The notes under the pieces were generated by a model. It had not been told where the DNA came from. It did not search any database and was given only the letters and a program-made list of their open reading frames with translations. A program made the translations under genes and the position numbers. This document shows positions 1 through 10,657 of a stretch of 64,000 nt of DNA, piece after piece. Position 1 is the first letter of the stretch. Every line of letters begins with the position of its first letter. Location: assembly GCA_019426215.1 (NCBI GenBank), contig CM033405.1, forward strand, positions 30,100,199 to 30,164,198, read 5' to 3'. This stretch comes from Buddleja alternifolia. Lineage: Eukaryota; Streptophyta; Magnoliopsida; Lamiales; Scrophulariaceae.

Positions 1-1493
1 CAAAAAATTAAAAAGAGAAAGTAGTATTTACACAAATTATACAATTTTAACAATATAACTTTATTAATTCATCCACCATAATATTGATTGTCAATTTTAA
101 AAGCTGAAGCAAATATGCATATATATACATATATGATTTAAATTTTATATTATCAATGAATCACAAATGTAAAAAGTTATATCAAATATATTTGTTCAAA
201 TAATATAAAAACCCGAAAAAGGCAAAAGGACCTAAAAAGATAAGGAGAAATAAGTAAAACATATTATACGGACAAACGCGGACAAAAGACCGTAAACATA
301 AACATATGATATACACTCACCAAAAAATTGAAACTTACTTTTGATCTGCAAGTTTCAAGGCCTCCAAAGCTGCCGAAGCTTCATTGTGTGCATTATGTAC
401 ATTTCCGCTAAAGAACAGGAGCAAATCATTATGTAAGTTATCAACATTAGTTGATAATTTAATTGAAATTATGATAAAGATTGAAGACAAAAGATTGCAA
501 CAATATTCGAGGGTGGAAGCTTGGTAATGAAATTTTAATTACCATTATTTAAATTATTGAAAAGAAATAGAAGGAGCCATTTAGATTTTTAGTTTTCAAA
601 AACTCAAAACAACTCACCTTAATTTTTCTCCACTTCTTAAAGCACAATTTTCCTTTATTGTTATTGGAGGCTTGCATTACTGATCGTCTGACCCCATAGC
701 CGCAACAATATAATATAATTTTGTTTTAGAAACACATATAAAACAGAAATAAACCATAATACTAATATAAATCTTTTGAATTATGAAACTAATACCTCTT
801 AATGTCTCCATAGCACTCGTTTTTCTTCCGTCAAATCATTGCAGTCTACACATTGTCAAGAGAGAAATTAACAAATAAAAAATAGTGTATTCATCATTTT
901 CTTTTATTTACAATAACTGAAATCTATTGAAACAAACGAATAGAAAACTACTACTTTCAAAACTTGGGACTCTAGATTGCCAGAAACTTCATGGGAACAC
1001 TTCAAGAACACAACCAATTGGATACCATATATTTTTGAATTTTTCTACACAATGGCTTTAATAAAGCATTTTCCCTAGGAAGAATGAGGCAATCAGCCGG
1101 AAAAAATTTCTTTGAGTCCTGTGACAATTAATGATATATCATCCACCATTTTAAAATTCAAATGTCATTTATCATTTCAAAGCTTTTGAAAATTGAAATA
1201 CTGTAAATGTGAAGGTGAACCAATAAGAAATTTTCTACTTAATAAAAAACTTCAAATTTCTAATAATTGAGTATTTGGTCAAAATTGAGTTATTGGGTCA
1301 AAAGACTTCCTTCAAATAATAATAGTAATAGAAGAATAGATAGATAGATAGATACTGATTGGAATGATTTTACCAAAGCTTCCCCTGAAGAGGTGATTCC
1401 TCCCCATGTCTAAACAATTATTGCCAACAAGCATAAAATCATAGATCAGAATACAACTAGGACTATATTAGGGATCATAATGAGGTACCGCTT
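1..1493. other. AT-rich intergenic DNA, no recognised gene
   Basis: No long ORF or known domain was seen. On the minus strand a few short open segments are bounded by splice-like signals. One is 339-407, preceded by an acceptor-like TTCTTTAG and followed by GTAAGT; another is at about 620-690, followed by GTGAGT. They could be exons of an unrecognised or decayed gene running off the left edge, but the two do not join in a common phase. A short (GATA)n run lies near 1335-1355. Confidence 0.4.
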
Positions 1494-1619
1494 CTCTCCC
1501 CCTTCATCATCAAAAAGTAGTTAGGTTTGGAGATATCAAGTATGCGCAAATTTAGGAACTTCCATAATGCTAAGATTAGATCTTAACTTTGAGAATCTGT
1601 TTCATCTTTATCAAATTTG

Positions 1620-1969
1620 GTGGATGTGCACATGGGAGCAGAGAGAGGGTTACACTCATCTATTTGGAACTTCCGAAGGAGTTCCCTAGTATTTTTCTCT
1701 TGAGATATGAAGGTTCCATCCTTGGTCTATTTTACTTGTAATCCGAGAAAAAAGTTCAATTCTTCCATAAAGCTCATCTCGAATTCCTGGTGCATATCAT
1801 TTTTATCAAGTTTGTTACTGAAAATCCATTTGGTGCCAATAACTAGATGATATGTGGGTCTTTTGACTAGGTTCCAAACTTGGTTCCTGTCAAATTGGGT
1901 AAGTTCCTCTTCCATGGCTTTGACCCATGATTCATCATTAAGAGTTTCTTCAACATTGTTAGGCTTCAT
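1620..1969 (-). pseudogene. Copia reverse transcriptase remnant with internal deletion
   Basis: The N-terminal RT block (DESWVKAMEEELTQFDRNQVW, ending near KWIFSNKLDKND) is joined directly to the late block EFEMSFMEELNFFLGLQVK. The segment that normally lies between, with the catalytic YVDD motif, is absent without a frame change. A stop at about 1727 is followed in the same frame by readable downstream RT sequence (GTFISQEKNTREL) to about 1620. The protein cannot be an active polymerase. Compare the intact motif order in the RT at 29054-30052. Confidence 0.85.
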
Positions 1970-2595
1970 ATGGGACAGGAAAACAAAACTACCAACATCC
2001 TTCTTTAAGCTGGATCTAGTAGTGATATTGGATGCTGGATTTTCCCTAATAACAATGGTAGGATGATTGGACGCATGCTGAAATTTTCTTTCTTTAGGTA
2101 AGGAAAGAATTATTTGGGTGAAGGTTCTGGTTTTATCTCATCGGAACTGGAATTGCTTCTGGTATTGAGATTTTTATTTGGAAGATCCGGACTCTTTTCC
2201 TCAGATTTTGCTTGAGTGTTGAATTTTGGAATACCTGCAGGCTCTGAGCTCAATGTATCTTTGGCTAAAAGAGGGTTAGTTTCATCAAGCGTAACATGTA
2301 TGGATTCTTGAATAATTCTTTTACGTTTGTTGAAAACACAATAAAATTTACTCCGGTAATGTATAAAATCCCCTCATCAGTCTTAGAGTCAAATTTAGTG
2401 AGAAATTCCTTGTCATTTAGAATGAAGCATTTGCATATGAGAACGAGAAAGTGAGAAATGTTCGGAACTTTATTGTACCAGAGTTCATATAGGGTTTTTT
2501 TGATAACAGGTCTAAGAAGATTTGATTAGAAACATAGCACGCAGTATTAACTGCGTCTCTCCAAAAGAGATTTGGTAACTCATATTAGTGTATCA

Positions 2596-3557
2596 TTATT
2601 CTAGCCATCTCTTGCAAGGCACAGTTTTTTCTTTCAACAACCCCATTTTGTTAGGGAGTTTTAGGTGAAGAGAAATTGTGATTGTAACCATTTTAATAAA
2701 ATGAAGTGAAATTACTTTCTTCGAACTCAGTACCACGGTCACTATGGATACATTAATAGAAGTGTCTTTTTCATTTTGTAAATGTTTGGTGAGAGGAATA
2801 AAGGTATTTAAAGCTTCATTTTTATGAGACAAGAAAAATACCCACGTAAAACAAGTATAATCATCCACAATAACAGAAACATACTTCTTATCAGCCATAG
2901 TACCATCTTTTATAGGACCAAAAAGTTCAAGATGAAGAAGTTCCAAGGGATTAGATGTGGAGATGTCATGTTTCGGTTGAAGGATGACTTAGCTTGCTTC
3001 CCTTTTTGACATGCCTGGCAAATTTTATCTTTGACAAAAGTGATTTTAGAAGTGCCTCGAACTAGATCTTTCTTAGAGATGTGTGAGAGAAGTTCCATGT
3101 TGGCATGTCCAAGTCTTCGATGCCAAGTCCGTCTTCTTTCATCTGCAACTACCAGACACTCAACTTTTTGTTTGGTAAGTTCATCAATATTTATGCAATA
3201 AACATTTCCATCTCGAGATGCATTGAAGATCAACTCATTATTTTGCATAATAGAGCAATGAGCAGGAAAGAGTTTGACTTGATAATCATTATCGCATAAT
3301 TGACTTATGCTAAGCAAGTTACGTTTCAAGCCTTCAACTAAACAAACTTCATTAATAATAGTGTATCCATTCTTACCGATGGATCCCTTACCAAAAATGA
3401 TTCCTTCTGTATTGTCTGCAAAAGAGATTTTACCAGTAGTGAAAGTGTTGAGGGTGACGAATTAGACGATTTCAGCAGTCATATGCCTGGAACATCCACT
3501 AGCTAAGTACCATTTGTTCTTCCGGGCTTGGTTCCGAGGCTGTTCCTGCGGTAATTG
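2596..3557 (-). pseudogene. Copia protease and integrase remnant
   Basis: Read right to left, a protease-like block (ASGCSRHMT, near 3490-3510) has Ala where the catalytic Asp of the usual DSG motif stands. The GAG-pre-integrase region at 2910-3329 follows, with the histidine and cysteine pairs of the HHCC finger (HRRLGHANMELL and ICQACQKGK). A frameshift near 2920-2946 leads to the integrase core start at 2596-2946 (LHLELFGPI, VIVDDYTCFTWVFFL). The rest of the core is scrambled by frameshifts and a GVVERKN-type region is only faint near 2620. It is non-functional. Confidence 0.85.
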
Positions 3558-4082
3558 CTATTTTTGTTTTGGTACCCATTTATCAATGGCTCCTACAAAG
3601 TTAGCGTAGTTGACTTTTGGTACCCGTATTAGTTTGGTACTAATATCCTTTTTCAAGTAACACCTGTATGCAACATGACTATTTCTACCGCCAGTATGAC
3701 ATACTTTATGAGAAGATGTGTTCTTTCTAGTTTTATCGCCATAAGCATGATTATGAGAAGCGTTCTTTCTGGTTTCAACACGATGAGTATGATTATGAGA
3801 AGTTTTCACAGATTTAGTGCTGGAACGTGTTTCGGAAGTAGATGCATGATAAGTTTGATGTTGATGTATATGTGGTGTGTGCATGACATCTTTTCCTTTG
3901 ACTTGCTTTTTCAAATCAGATATTTGTTTCCACACAGAAATATTTTCTTCAAATAGATACTCCTTTTCTTTCTTAAGGCAAAGTTTATCTTTCATGAGAT
4001 CATCAAATTTTTGTTTCAGTTCAGCCTTTTCCAGAGAGAATTTTTTGAGTTGACTTTGAAGCAATTTATTCTTATAAATCAA
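3558..4082 (-). pseudogene. Copia gag C-terminal region with broken zinc knuckle
   Basis: A charged, coiled-coil-like N-terminal half (LLQSQLKKFSLEKAELKQKF) is followed by a His/Thr/Ser-rich linker and then a CCHC-like knuckle, CHTGGRNSHVAYRC. In it the second cysteine of the CX2CX4HX4C pattern is replaced by Gly. The order matches long gag proteins of Sirevirus-like Copia elements. It continues, with stops, from the gag segment at 4292-5170. Confidence 0.7.
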
Positions 4083-4291
4083 GTTTTCGAACTTTTTCTC
4101 ATAATTTTTAAGAATATCATATAAATTGGAACTTTCACCGGTATCTCATTGGAATAATTTAAATCAGATTTTGATTCAACATATACCTGTTTGTTTACCA
4201 TAAGACAGTTGGCTTCATCATTGCATGCATCTGATTTAGATTCATCCCATGGTGTAGATCAAGCACGTTGTCTGGAAATTCCATTGTCCTT

Positions 4292-5170
4292 TTAGAATTT
4301 CTTCAATTTCGGGCAATCATGGCACACGATCTTCTCATCCCTTTGTCTAAAGTTAAGTCTGAAATCTCTCTGGAATCTTTTGCTTTGTTTGAGAAATTGC
4401 ATTCTCCTAGTAACCATAGCAAGTTCTTCATAAAATTGTTCATCACTCATCTCTTCCAGATCATTTGGACTTTCTATCAATCTGGATTGGAATGCAAGAG
4501 ACTTCCGGATCTTTGATTTGGAACTTTCTTCTTTGGACATGAGGGCCATTTCATGGGAGGTAAGAGAACCAATAAGTTCTCCTATTGTCATTACATTCAT
4601 ATCCTTAGCTTCATGAATGGCAGTGACTTTCAGTGTCCATTCTTTGGGAAGAGATCTTACCATCTTACAAGTTTGTTCATTTTTTGGAATGGCTCTTCCA
4701 AGAGAAAATATTGGATTTATAATTTGTATGAATCGAGCGTACATCTGGCTGATGGTTTCTCCTTTATTCATCTAGAATAGTTCATATTGATGAAGAAGGA
4801 GAACAATCCTTTCATGTTTGACCTGACAGGTACCTTCATGAGTGACTTGTAACATATCCCACATTTGTTTTGCTGAAACACATGTGCTTACTCGATTGTA
4901 TTCTTCTTTAGTGAGAGCACATGACAAGATGTTTTTAGCACTTGCATTCATTTGTAGAATCTTCTCATCACTGCTGTTAAAGTCATCCTAATCTTTTGGA
5001 ACGTTTTGTCCTTCCACTTTCTTCATTGGAATTATAGGTTCTTTCATGACTACGGAAATAGAATACTCCTCCATCTGGTTCTTCCAGGTGGCATAATTCG
5101 AACCATCGAAGAGTGGTGGACGGGAGTAAGATTTCCCCTCTACATACATATCAAAAATGGAGGCGACCAT
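4292..5170 (-). pseudogene. Copia gag remnant (DUF4219/UBN2-type capsid)
   Basis: The start at 5170 reads SRPPLFDGSNYATWKNQME, the hallmark N-terminal gag motif of plant Copia elements. A stop at about 4988 interrupts it. The UBN2-like capsid half at 4292-4771 contains MYARFIQIINPIFSLGR and SLPKEWTLKVTAI. At least two nonsense codons split the frame. The intact gag would form the virus-like particle that packages the element RNA. Confidence 0.8.
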
Positions 5171-5218
5171 ATAGATCTTTTGACTCGGGTAGTTAAACTT
5201 TTAGAAATGAGCCACTTG

Positions 5219-5230
5219 GCTCTGATGCCA
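5219..5230 (-). other. Primer-binding site of the 1494-6538 Copia element
   Basis: On the minus strand TGGCATCAGAGC differs by one base from TGGTATCAGAGC, the initiator-Met tRNA complement seen in the three other LTR elements with this PBS type in this window. It sits two bases from the LTR edge. Confidence 0.75.
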
Positions 5231-5937
5231 ATTATAACTCAAGATATACCTTAGAGGGGGGTGAATTAGGTTATTTAAACTTGTGCTTAAACGCACAGCG
5301 GAATCGATAAGTACCAAAAGGTAAAACTGAAAAAATACTTATATTGAAATAACGACTGGAACTTAAAAGTTACAGAACAAGATCAAAATGGAAACTTAAT
5401 ACAAAACACAATGATAAAGATAAGTACTAAAAGATTTCAGACACGACAAATACTAATAAGACAAAACACACTCGATTATGAAGAAGTGAGCTTTGCTCTA
5501 CTATACCCTAGGAACAAAAGGGCGGAACCAAAAGGTTAATTCACAACTATGACTCCAACTGGGAATTATGAGAAACTAGACTCAAAAACACTTCTTGATC
5601 ACTTGTGTTTGTCACTCTGAATTCCAAGCACTAACTAGTACCGCTCCTTCCTCATTGGAACTTAGCGAAGAAGGTACCTATGAATAAGGATAAATTGATG
5701 TCAATAATATTCTATAAAAGGCTTGTGGAATTCGTAATTTGACTGAAGAAATATGATGCGTATATATAGAGAGAGAGAGAGCAGGAAGCATGATAAGGAA
5801 ATGGAATAAATGCAAAATGGCTCCTTCCAAACATAGGCACAAACAGCTTCTTACCAAACAAAAGAGAACAAGTCAAACGCTCAGGAAGGTAAGACTAGAT
5901 ATCACAATAAATCACAAGATATAATTTAAGCCTATAT

Positions 5938-6325
5938 ATTTACAGAGAAGGTAATGGTCCAGCAGATTTCCTAGCAAACAAAGCATCCAATGACAAATGT
6001 TCTATGGTGATATCAAGTGATGATGCTCCGAAGTCTCTCATAGCTTGTACGAAGATGGATTTATACTTTCCTAACTTTAGATTTAGTTGGTCTTAGCTTA
6101 TGGTGTTCCTTAGAGTCTTTTGTAAGGGAGTAGTACTCCTCATTTATGTTTATATTCTTGCAATTTTGGTTGTAAGGGAGTTAGTACTCCTTTTTTTTCC
6201 GCTGCTTTCATAGATTGGTTTGTCAGGGAGTTAGACCTCCTAATTTGTTGCTTATTTTTGTGAATGAAATAAAGAAGAGATGAGGGGTCTGAAAACATCC
6301 TCCCCAGCTAGGTGGTTCTATTAAA

Positions 6326-6358
<33 letters not shown>
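5938..6358 (+). mobile_element. 5'-truncated LINE: RNase H tail, 3' UTR and (TAA)n tail
   Basis: The insert opens with codons for REGNGPADFLANKAS, typical of the C-terminal end of the plant LINE ORF2 RNase H, and reaches a stop shortly after. The 3' UTR has a repeated GTAAGGGAGTTAGTACTCC-like phrase. It ends in a (TAA)n run. It is flanked by a 15-bp target-site duplication, AATTTAAGCCTATAT, at 5923-5937 and 6359-6373, which proves insertion into the older Copia LTR. Extreme 5' truncation is usual for target-primed reverse transcription. Confidence 0.9.

Positions 6359-6360
<2 letters not shown>
6324..6360 (+). repeat. (AAT)n microsatellite forming the LINE tail
   Basis: About twelve AAT/TAA units lie directly at the LINE 3' end. 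This is the simple-repeat tail used by some plant LINEs in place of poly(A). Confidence 0.9.
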
Positions 6361-6361
<1 letters not shown>

Positions 6362-6702
6362 TTAAGCCTATATTAAGACATGTGATGGATAAAATAAGGA
6401 ATAAAATAAAAGGCTACTAAGGAAAGATATGATAGATATGATTGTCCTTCCCTTATGTAGGATCCTAGTTTGCTAGAGAGATCAAGCAATTTGCATAAAC
6501 AAGGAAAGTAATTAGTGGAGGAAATATATGTTTGTCATCTTCAAAAGCAATCGAGATTTATTACAACCAAAAAGTTTGTGATAGCAATTTTAATTAAAAA
6601 AAATGGAAAATAAATATTTTATTTTAATTACAAATGCGATTATATATGTTCCTTTTTATGCCTTTATTGTATTATTGATCCCTTTTATGTTCTGATACGC
6701 AG

Positions 6703-6908
6703 GTGCAATTATAGGCATTCTAGTAATGGTCGTTGGAAATTCTTTCCTGAATATACTCAATATTCAGGAAAAGAAACTGGTGAAAAATGGGAGAAAAATT
6801 CTTCAAAGAAAATGGTGGATTGATATTGCAGTAGACTATAATTTAGGTAGGAAAAAGAAAAACAGAAAGCGCAACGACAAATTAATCTCAGAAGACACAT
6901 TAAACTAA
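6703..6908 (+). pseudogene. WAK receptor-kinase relic: transmembrane/juxtamembrane exon start
   Basis: An acceptor-like GATACGCAG ends at 6702. The open frame after it reads GAIIGILVMVVGNSF, then EKKLVKNGRKILQRKWW. This resembles the transmembrane segment and basic juxtamembrane of wall-associated kinases (pattern KRKLIKLREKFFQQNGG). The splice phase equals that of the better-preserved WAK exon at 58025 in this window. After about 40 residues the kinase homology stops, the sequence turns Lys/Arg-rich and ends at a stop, with no kinase domain. It is a relic of a second WAK gene; identification rests on this short segment only. Confidence 0.6.
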
Positions 6909-7034
6909 CACCATTTTTTCATAATTTACATGTATCCAGTTTCATAATATCATTGGTGTAATAATTTCAATTCAAGAATTATTGTACAATATGTAGGAAA
7001 CAGTCACAAAAGATTCTGATATGCAATACCTTCT

Positions 7035-8330
7035 TTAGGACTTGGTCTTGGTGTAGGATAGAACCGAAAATACAGTCTGTGTCAAAGTAAACAGAAGCAA
7101 CATAAGAGCTGCAAAAACTGATACAATTGCCCAAGGACTATTGAAATAATTTTTCCTTAAATTAGCAATCCATCTATTCCACCTTTTTCCACAATGCCAG
7201 TCCACCTTCTTAAACACATCGCCGTAGCAGAAATCGGAAGAGATGAGTACATTTCTGCCTAAACGGTTGAACATAAGATAAACCATCTCATCATCACCTA
7301 GCAAATTAGTGATAATCCCACGGCGCCTTAATATTTCTACATCCTTTGAGGAATTTATGAGACAATGCAAAAGGAAGGCGTAATCCGTCACATATTTTGG
7401 ACGATTATCAATGAAGAAGTGCTCGTACGCAATTAGATTTCTGAGGATCGACTCTGTTGCATCTGAAACGTCAAATCCTGGAATTTTCATCACCCCTTTA
7501 GTAAACTTAATGTCCAAACAATAACTACTTTCTCTGTACTTCGCAAACTTGATTCCAGCCACTTGCAGTTCACTTGTGGAATTTATGGGAACCATTTTTT
7601 CCTCCTCTGTTTTAACTGGATTTGGCCTATTCGCCGTTGTGTTAGCGAAAGAACAAGACCAAATCTTGTACACCAGGCCAAGAAGATGGTCAACATTCTT
7701 CGAAGATACTTTTTCAGTGATCTCTGAAGCCCCTGGCCATGGAGAAATGTCATCAATAAAAAGCAGGATTAGGTAAAGAATTTCATCGTCTGGATTTCCA
7801 GTTTTCGTCATGCTGAATAACTGATCGAGAAGAATGAATGGGACCTGATTCTCAACAAGCATCAAATCATGACGTATTTGGCTCAGAACTTGTTCATATT
7901 GGAAAATTGTATCATCACTATCCCTTAAATAATCCAACCCGTATTTTCTAAGTATCTCAATTACGAAGATTCCATCGAGAAGCAACATTTGCACGAAGTC
8001 ATCTGAGCTAAGCTCAATAGGTTCTGCGTAACATCTGAGCGCTTCTTTTTCCAATGATCTTATTGCAATGACATATCTATCCACGCTAGACTCGTAATTT
8101 CGTTTGAGAAGAAGCTTTAGGTACCTTAATTTGTGTTTCTCCATTTTCTGGAGATGATTCTTGCCGTGGTGAGAAGGGCCGATTGCAAGTATTTTTGGTT
8201 CATAGAGCTTCTCATTTCCGTAGCGTAAATCATCAGAGACTTTGAAGATGGAGTGCTTGTAGTGCAAGGTGGGGAAATCAGAAAGCATGTCGTCGATACG
8301 AACAGAGATATAATCTCTTGTTTCAGACAT
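7035..8330 (-). CDS. DUF247 / UPF0481 family protein
   Basis: A 431-residue uninterrupted ORF, the usual length for the plant DUF247 family. Family landmarks include the N-terminal KVSDDLRYGNEKLYEPKILAIGPSHHG segment, then MEKHKLRYLK, the central DDFVQMLLLDGIFVIEILRK and VENQVPFILLDQLF, and a C-terminal block ending in a hydrophobic helix (WAIVSVFAALMLLLFTLTQTV, about residues 402-422). That helix would anchor the protein in a membrane. No signal peptide is seen. The molecular function of DUF247 proteins is mostly unknown; some grass members act in self-incompatibility. The start is the first Met before the conserved N-terminus. It is the only host gene here that looks intact. It lies between a WAK relic and a hAT-like element, which begins only about 180 bp upstream of its start codon. 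Confidence 0.95.
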   Translation of the reverse strand: MSETRDYISVRIDDMLSDFPTLHYKHSIFKVSDDLRYGNEKLYEPKILAIGPSHHGKNHLQKMEKHKLRYLKLLLKRNYESSVDRYVIAIRSLEKEALRCYAEPIELSSDDFVQMLLLDGIFVIEILRKYGLDYLRDSDDTIFQYEQVLSQIRHDLMLVENQVPFILLDQLFSMTKTGNPDDEILYLILLFIDDISPWPGASEITEKVSSKNVDHLLGLVYKIWSCSFANTTANRPNPVKTEEEKMVPINSTSELQVAGIKFAKYRESSYCLDIKFTKGVMKIPGFDVSDATESILRNLIAYEHFFIDNRPKYVTDYAFLLHCLINSSKDVEILRRRGIITNLLGDDEMVYLMFNRLGRNVLISSDFCYGDVFKKVDWHCGKRWNRWIANLRKNYFNSPWAIVSVFAALMLLLFTLTQTVFSVLSYTKTKS

Positions 8331-8411
8331 GGTTATATCTAGAGAAGATAAAGAGATGGTTTTTTTTTTTGATCAAAATAAATAGGTTGTTGATGATATG
8401 GCCTTTTCTTT

Positions 8412-8420
8412 GGTTTATAT
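8412..8420 (-). promoter_or_regulatory. Possible TATA box of the DUF247 gene
   Basis: ATATAAACC on the minus strand lies about 85 bp upstream of the start codon. A CT-rich leader (CATCTCTTTATCTTCTCTAG) lies between them. The spacing suits a plant promoter, but it is only a motif match. Confidence 0.4.
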
Positions 8421-8511
8421 GAACTGTGTTGACATATACATAAAATGAATGTTTATTGCTATATGATGGACAATTTTCCACTCGGGTAGTTTCACGGAAA
8501 CCATGGATAGC

Positions 8512-9641
8512 TAGGGGTGAGTATTGGTTTTGAAAAACCGCCCAAACTGATCGCACTGCACAAAATCGCACCCCTTTTTGTCAATTTTTTAAGCAAATCA
8601 CGGTTTAAAATTTAAATGAAAATCGCACCGCCCTATTCGATTTCGTTTTAAAATTAGAGTTAAAAAAACCGCCCTGCACCGCCACCGCCACCGCCTACAT
8701 TTATACATATATATTACTTATTATTCTTTTTAATTTGAACTTTTAATAGGTTTTACTCATAATACTATTCATATTTGTAATTTAATTTAATATTTGTTAT
8801 TGAATTGATATGATTATATGTTTTACATGATTAATAATATATTCAATCAACATCAATGCTTGAGACTTTTAAAGTGGGAGTATTTGATGATATTTTAGTG
8901 TTATACTTTTTTTTATATAATGGACACTTGAAGAGTTTTGACGAAAAAAGTACTATAGCTTATATTTATGACATTTCCTCTATTTAACTCTTACAATTAT
9001 TTGTAATAGCAATGTCGCGTTAGATTATCTTTTGTTTTATAACCTAATAATAATTTTTTCAATATTCTTTTGCAAAACAAACAATTGCAACATGTCATTT
9101 TTGTACTACTTGTTTATATAGAAATTTCACGTCCTATTTTTCATACAAGTTAGATTAAGACATTTTCTTATATATGAGTGTGTATTTATTTGATATATAT
9201 TTATATATATGTAATAAAATATGTACATATTATATTTATACTTAGTGTAAAACAGATATTTATAATGATATACTAGTATGTTTTCCTGTTCTAAACGTAT
9301 GATATATACTCTTATAAAACAATATGTAATGACGCTAGTGTTCTTTTTAATGATTCATAAAGTTTAATCTTGATAAATGTTTCCAGACAAATATTTTCTT
9401 AGTTATAAATTATCATTATCTTTCTATTAATTAGTTTAACAAAAAAGATGACAAACATTGTTTGCTTATTTAGTTTTAAAATGTAAAATAACTTGAAAAA
9501 CCGCCGAACCGCACCGAACCACATAGTCGGTTTTAGTTTACAAAACCGCAGTTTCAAAATTTATTTCCTCCAAACCGCACTTGGCAATTCGATTTGAAAT
9601 TAATAAAAAAAAAATCGTAAACCGAACCGCGATCACCCCTA
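8512..9641. mobile_element. hAT-like non-autonomous DNA transposon
   Basis: The ends are imperfect inverted repeats: TAGGGGTGAGTATTGG on the left and, read inward from the right, TAGGGGTGATCGCGG. Subterminal regions are rich in AACCGC and ACCGCC motifs in mirrored order. The flanks TGGATAGC (8504-8511) and ATGATAGC (9642-9649) resemble an 8-bp hAT target-site duplication (ATGGATAGC against ATGATAGC with one extra G). The 1.1-kb interior is AT-rich and encodes nothing recognisable. It lies just upstream of the DUF247 gene. Confidence 0.75.
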
Positions 9642-9649
9642 ATGATAGC

Positions 9650-10325
9650 TAATATAGAGCTCATTTCTTGGGAAAATTTAATGCCTAGTCCAATGGTCCA
9701 ATTTTACACTGTAAGTGTATTGTGCGAGATCCCCATACACACTTGTATGAGAGTAATAGACACAAAATTCGCACTTGAAATATTAAACTCGATTTGACAT
9801 AAAATTACCCTATTTCTTGGCTGTTTAGTGGAGTGGGGCGGGGCGGGTGCTTTTTAATAGTTGGTGCCTATTGGGACAATCGTTTTAACTTTAAGAATAT
9901 GATTAAAAGAGTGAAATTTACTCCACCCTCGAAGATTCCTCTTATATTCAAAGATCATGCCTTTTCATTACAATCTTTTTTAATGTTTCAATCAAATCTT
10001 GGATCATTATACAAGACAGGTCGTACTTGGTGGCTCTCGGGATTTGGACTACCAAGTGATCTTCAGCACACAATACTAATACAGGTGTGGGAGGTCCACC
10101 ATCACATATACATGTAATTGTAGAAATCATCTAAGGAGTCCAACTCCTAAGAGCTTCCAAGAAAGATCCATAAAAAACACCTACCTAACTGTTCGGTGGA
10201 CGAGAAAATTCCAGCATTTCAATCCTTCAATGGAGCACCATTTTAAAATCCATACACACACAAAAGTTCTTGGAAACTAATGGGAAAATGAGGTCTAATT
10301 TGATTGAGTTCTGTAATTTCTAATC
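9650..10325. other. Non-coding; copies of WAK-locus flanking sequence
   Basis: No gene was seen. Positions 9950-9980 (ATGCCTTTTCATTACAATC) recur near 37830-37860. Positions about 9990-10105 (AATCTTGGATCATTATAC, then CACAATACTAA and GGTCCACCATCA) recur at 39487-39597. The stretch is therefore duplicated DNA from the 5' side of the WAK gene. Confidence 0.6.
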
Positions 10326-10657
10326 AAATTATCTATGTATTGTACATTATTCTTTGCTCAATATTATATTTTCTGTATTTTGATTATAAAATGGCTATGA
10401 AGTTAAAGTCCTTCATTTTTTAACAATATTAAACGTAAGTCCGTGCCGTGGCACGGGAAACTAGATATGTAAAAAAATATTTTAAAGTATATATATTTAT
10501 GTATCAATCATTACATTTTATTTATAATATAACAAATTTAAGAAAAAAAGGATGATTTAATTTTGATGATTAGCATCGAATAATTTCTTTATATGAGTAT
10601 TAAATCATATATTTCGTTTAAAAAATAATAAAACATTATTAGTAATATTAATGAAAT
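10326..10657. repeat. Direct repeat, left copy (empty-site copy for the Athila-like element)
   Basis: This 330-bp stretch recurs as 12079-12205 plus 36640 to about 36860, the two halves of one copy now separated by the Athila-like element. Here the junction GTCCGTGCCGTGGCACGGG is uninterrupted. It documents the target sequence before insertion and confirms the CCGTG duplication. Confidence 0.85.
10441..10464 (+). other. Helitron-like 3' hairpin ending in CTAG
   Basis: CCGTGCC GT GGCACGG can form a 7-bp GC-rich stem. CTAG follows four bases later. Helitron 3' ends have a short GC hairpin just before CTRR. The next base is A rather than the usual T, and no 5' TC end was identified, so this remains tentative. 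Confidence 0.4.

Larger units (their letters stand above)
1494..6538 (-). mobile_element. Degenerate Ty1/Copia LTR retrotransposon, no 3' LTR seen
   Basis: Remnants occur in Copia order when read right to left: LTR, primer-binding site, gag, protease, integrase, reverse transcriptase, and a purine tract (GGGGGAGAG, 1494-1502). The PBS resembles the initiator-Met type (TGGCATCAGAGC). The LTR edge next to it contains a GAGGGGGGTGAATTAGG-like stretch similar to Sirevirus LTRs. All coding parts are broken by stops and frameshifts, the RT has lost its middle, and no RNase H or 3' LTR can be seen. A LINE fragment later inserted in the 5' LTR. The outer LTR edge near 6538 (TGTTTGTCA on plus) is inferred. 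Confidence 0.75.
5233..6538 (-). repeat. 5' LTR of the degenerate Copia, split by a LINE
   Basis: It begins next to the PBS with TATAACTCAAGATATACC (the terminal TG has become TA on plus). It is interrupted at 5938-6358 by a LINE and resumes at 6374. The net length is about 870 bp. A GA-rich run lies at 5770-5785. No second LTR was found, so the outer boundary rests only on a terminal TG/CA. Confidence 0.5.

Noticed and set aside
9948..10130. Short ORFs on both strands in 9833-10130
   Set aside because: The sequence is a copy of non-coding WAK flank found again at 39487-39597.
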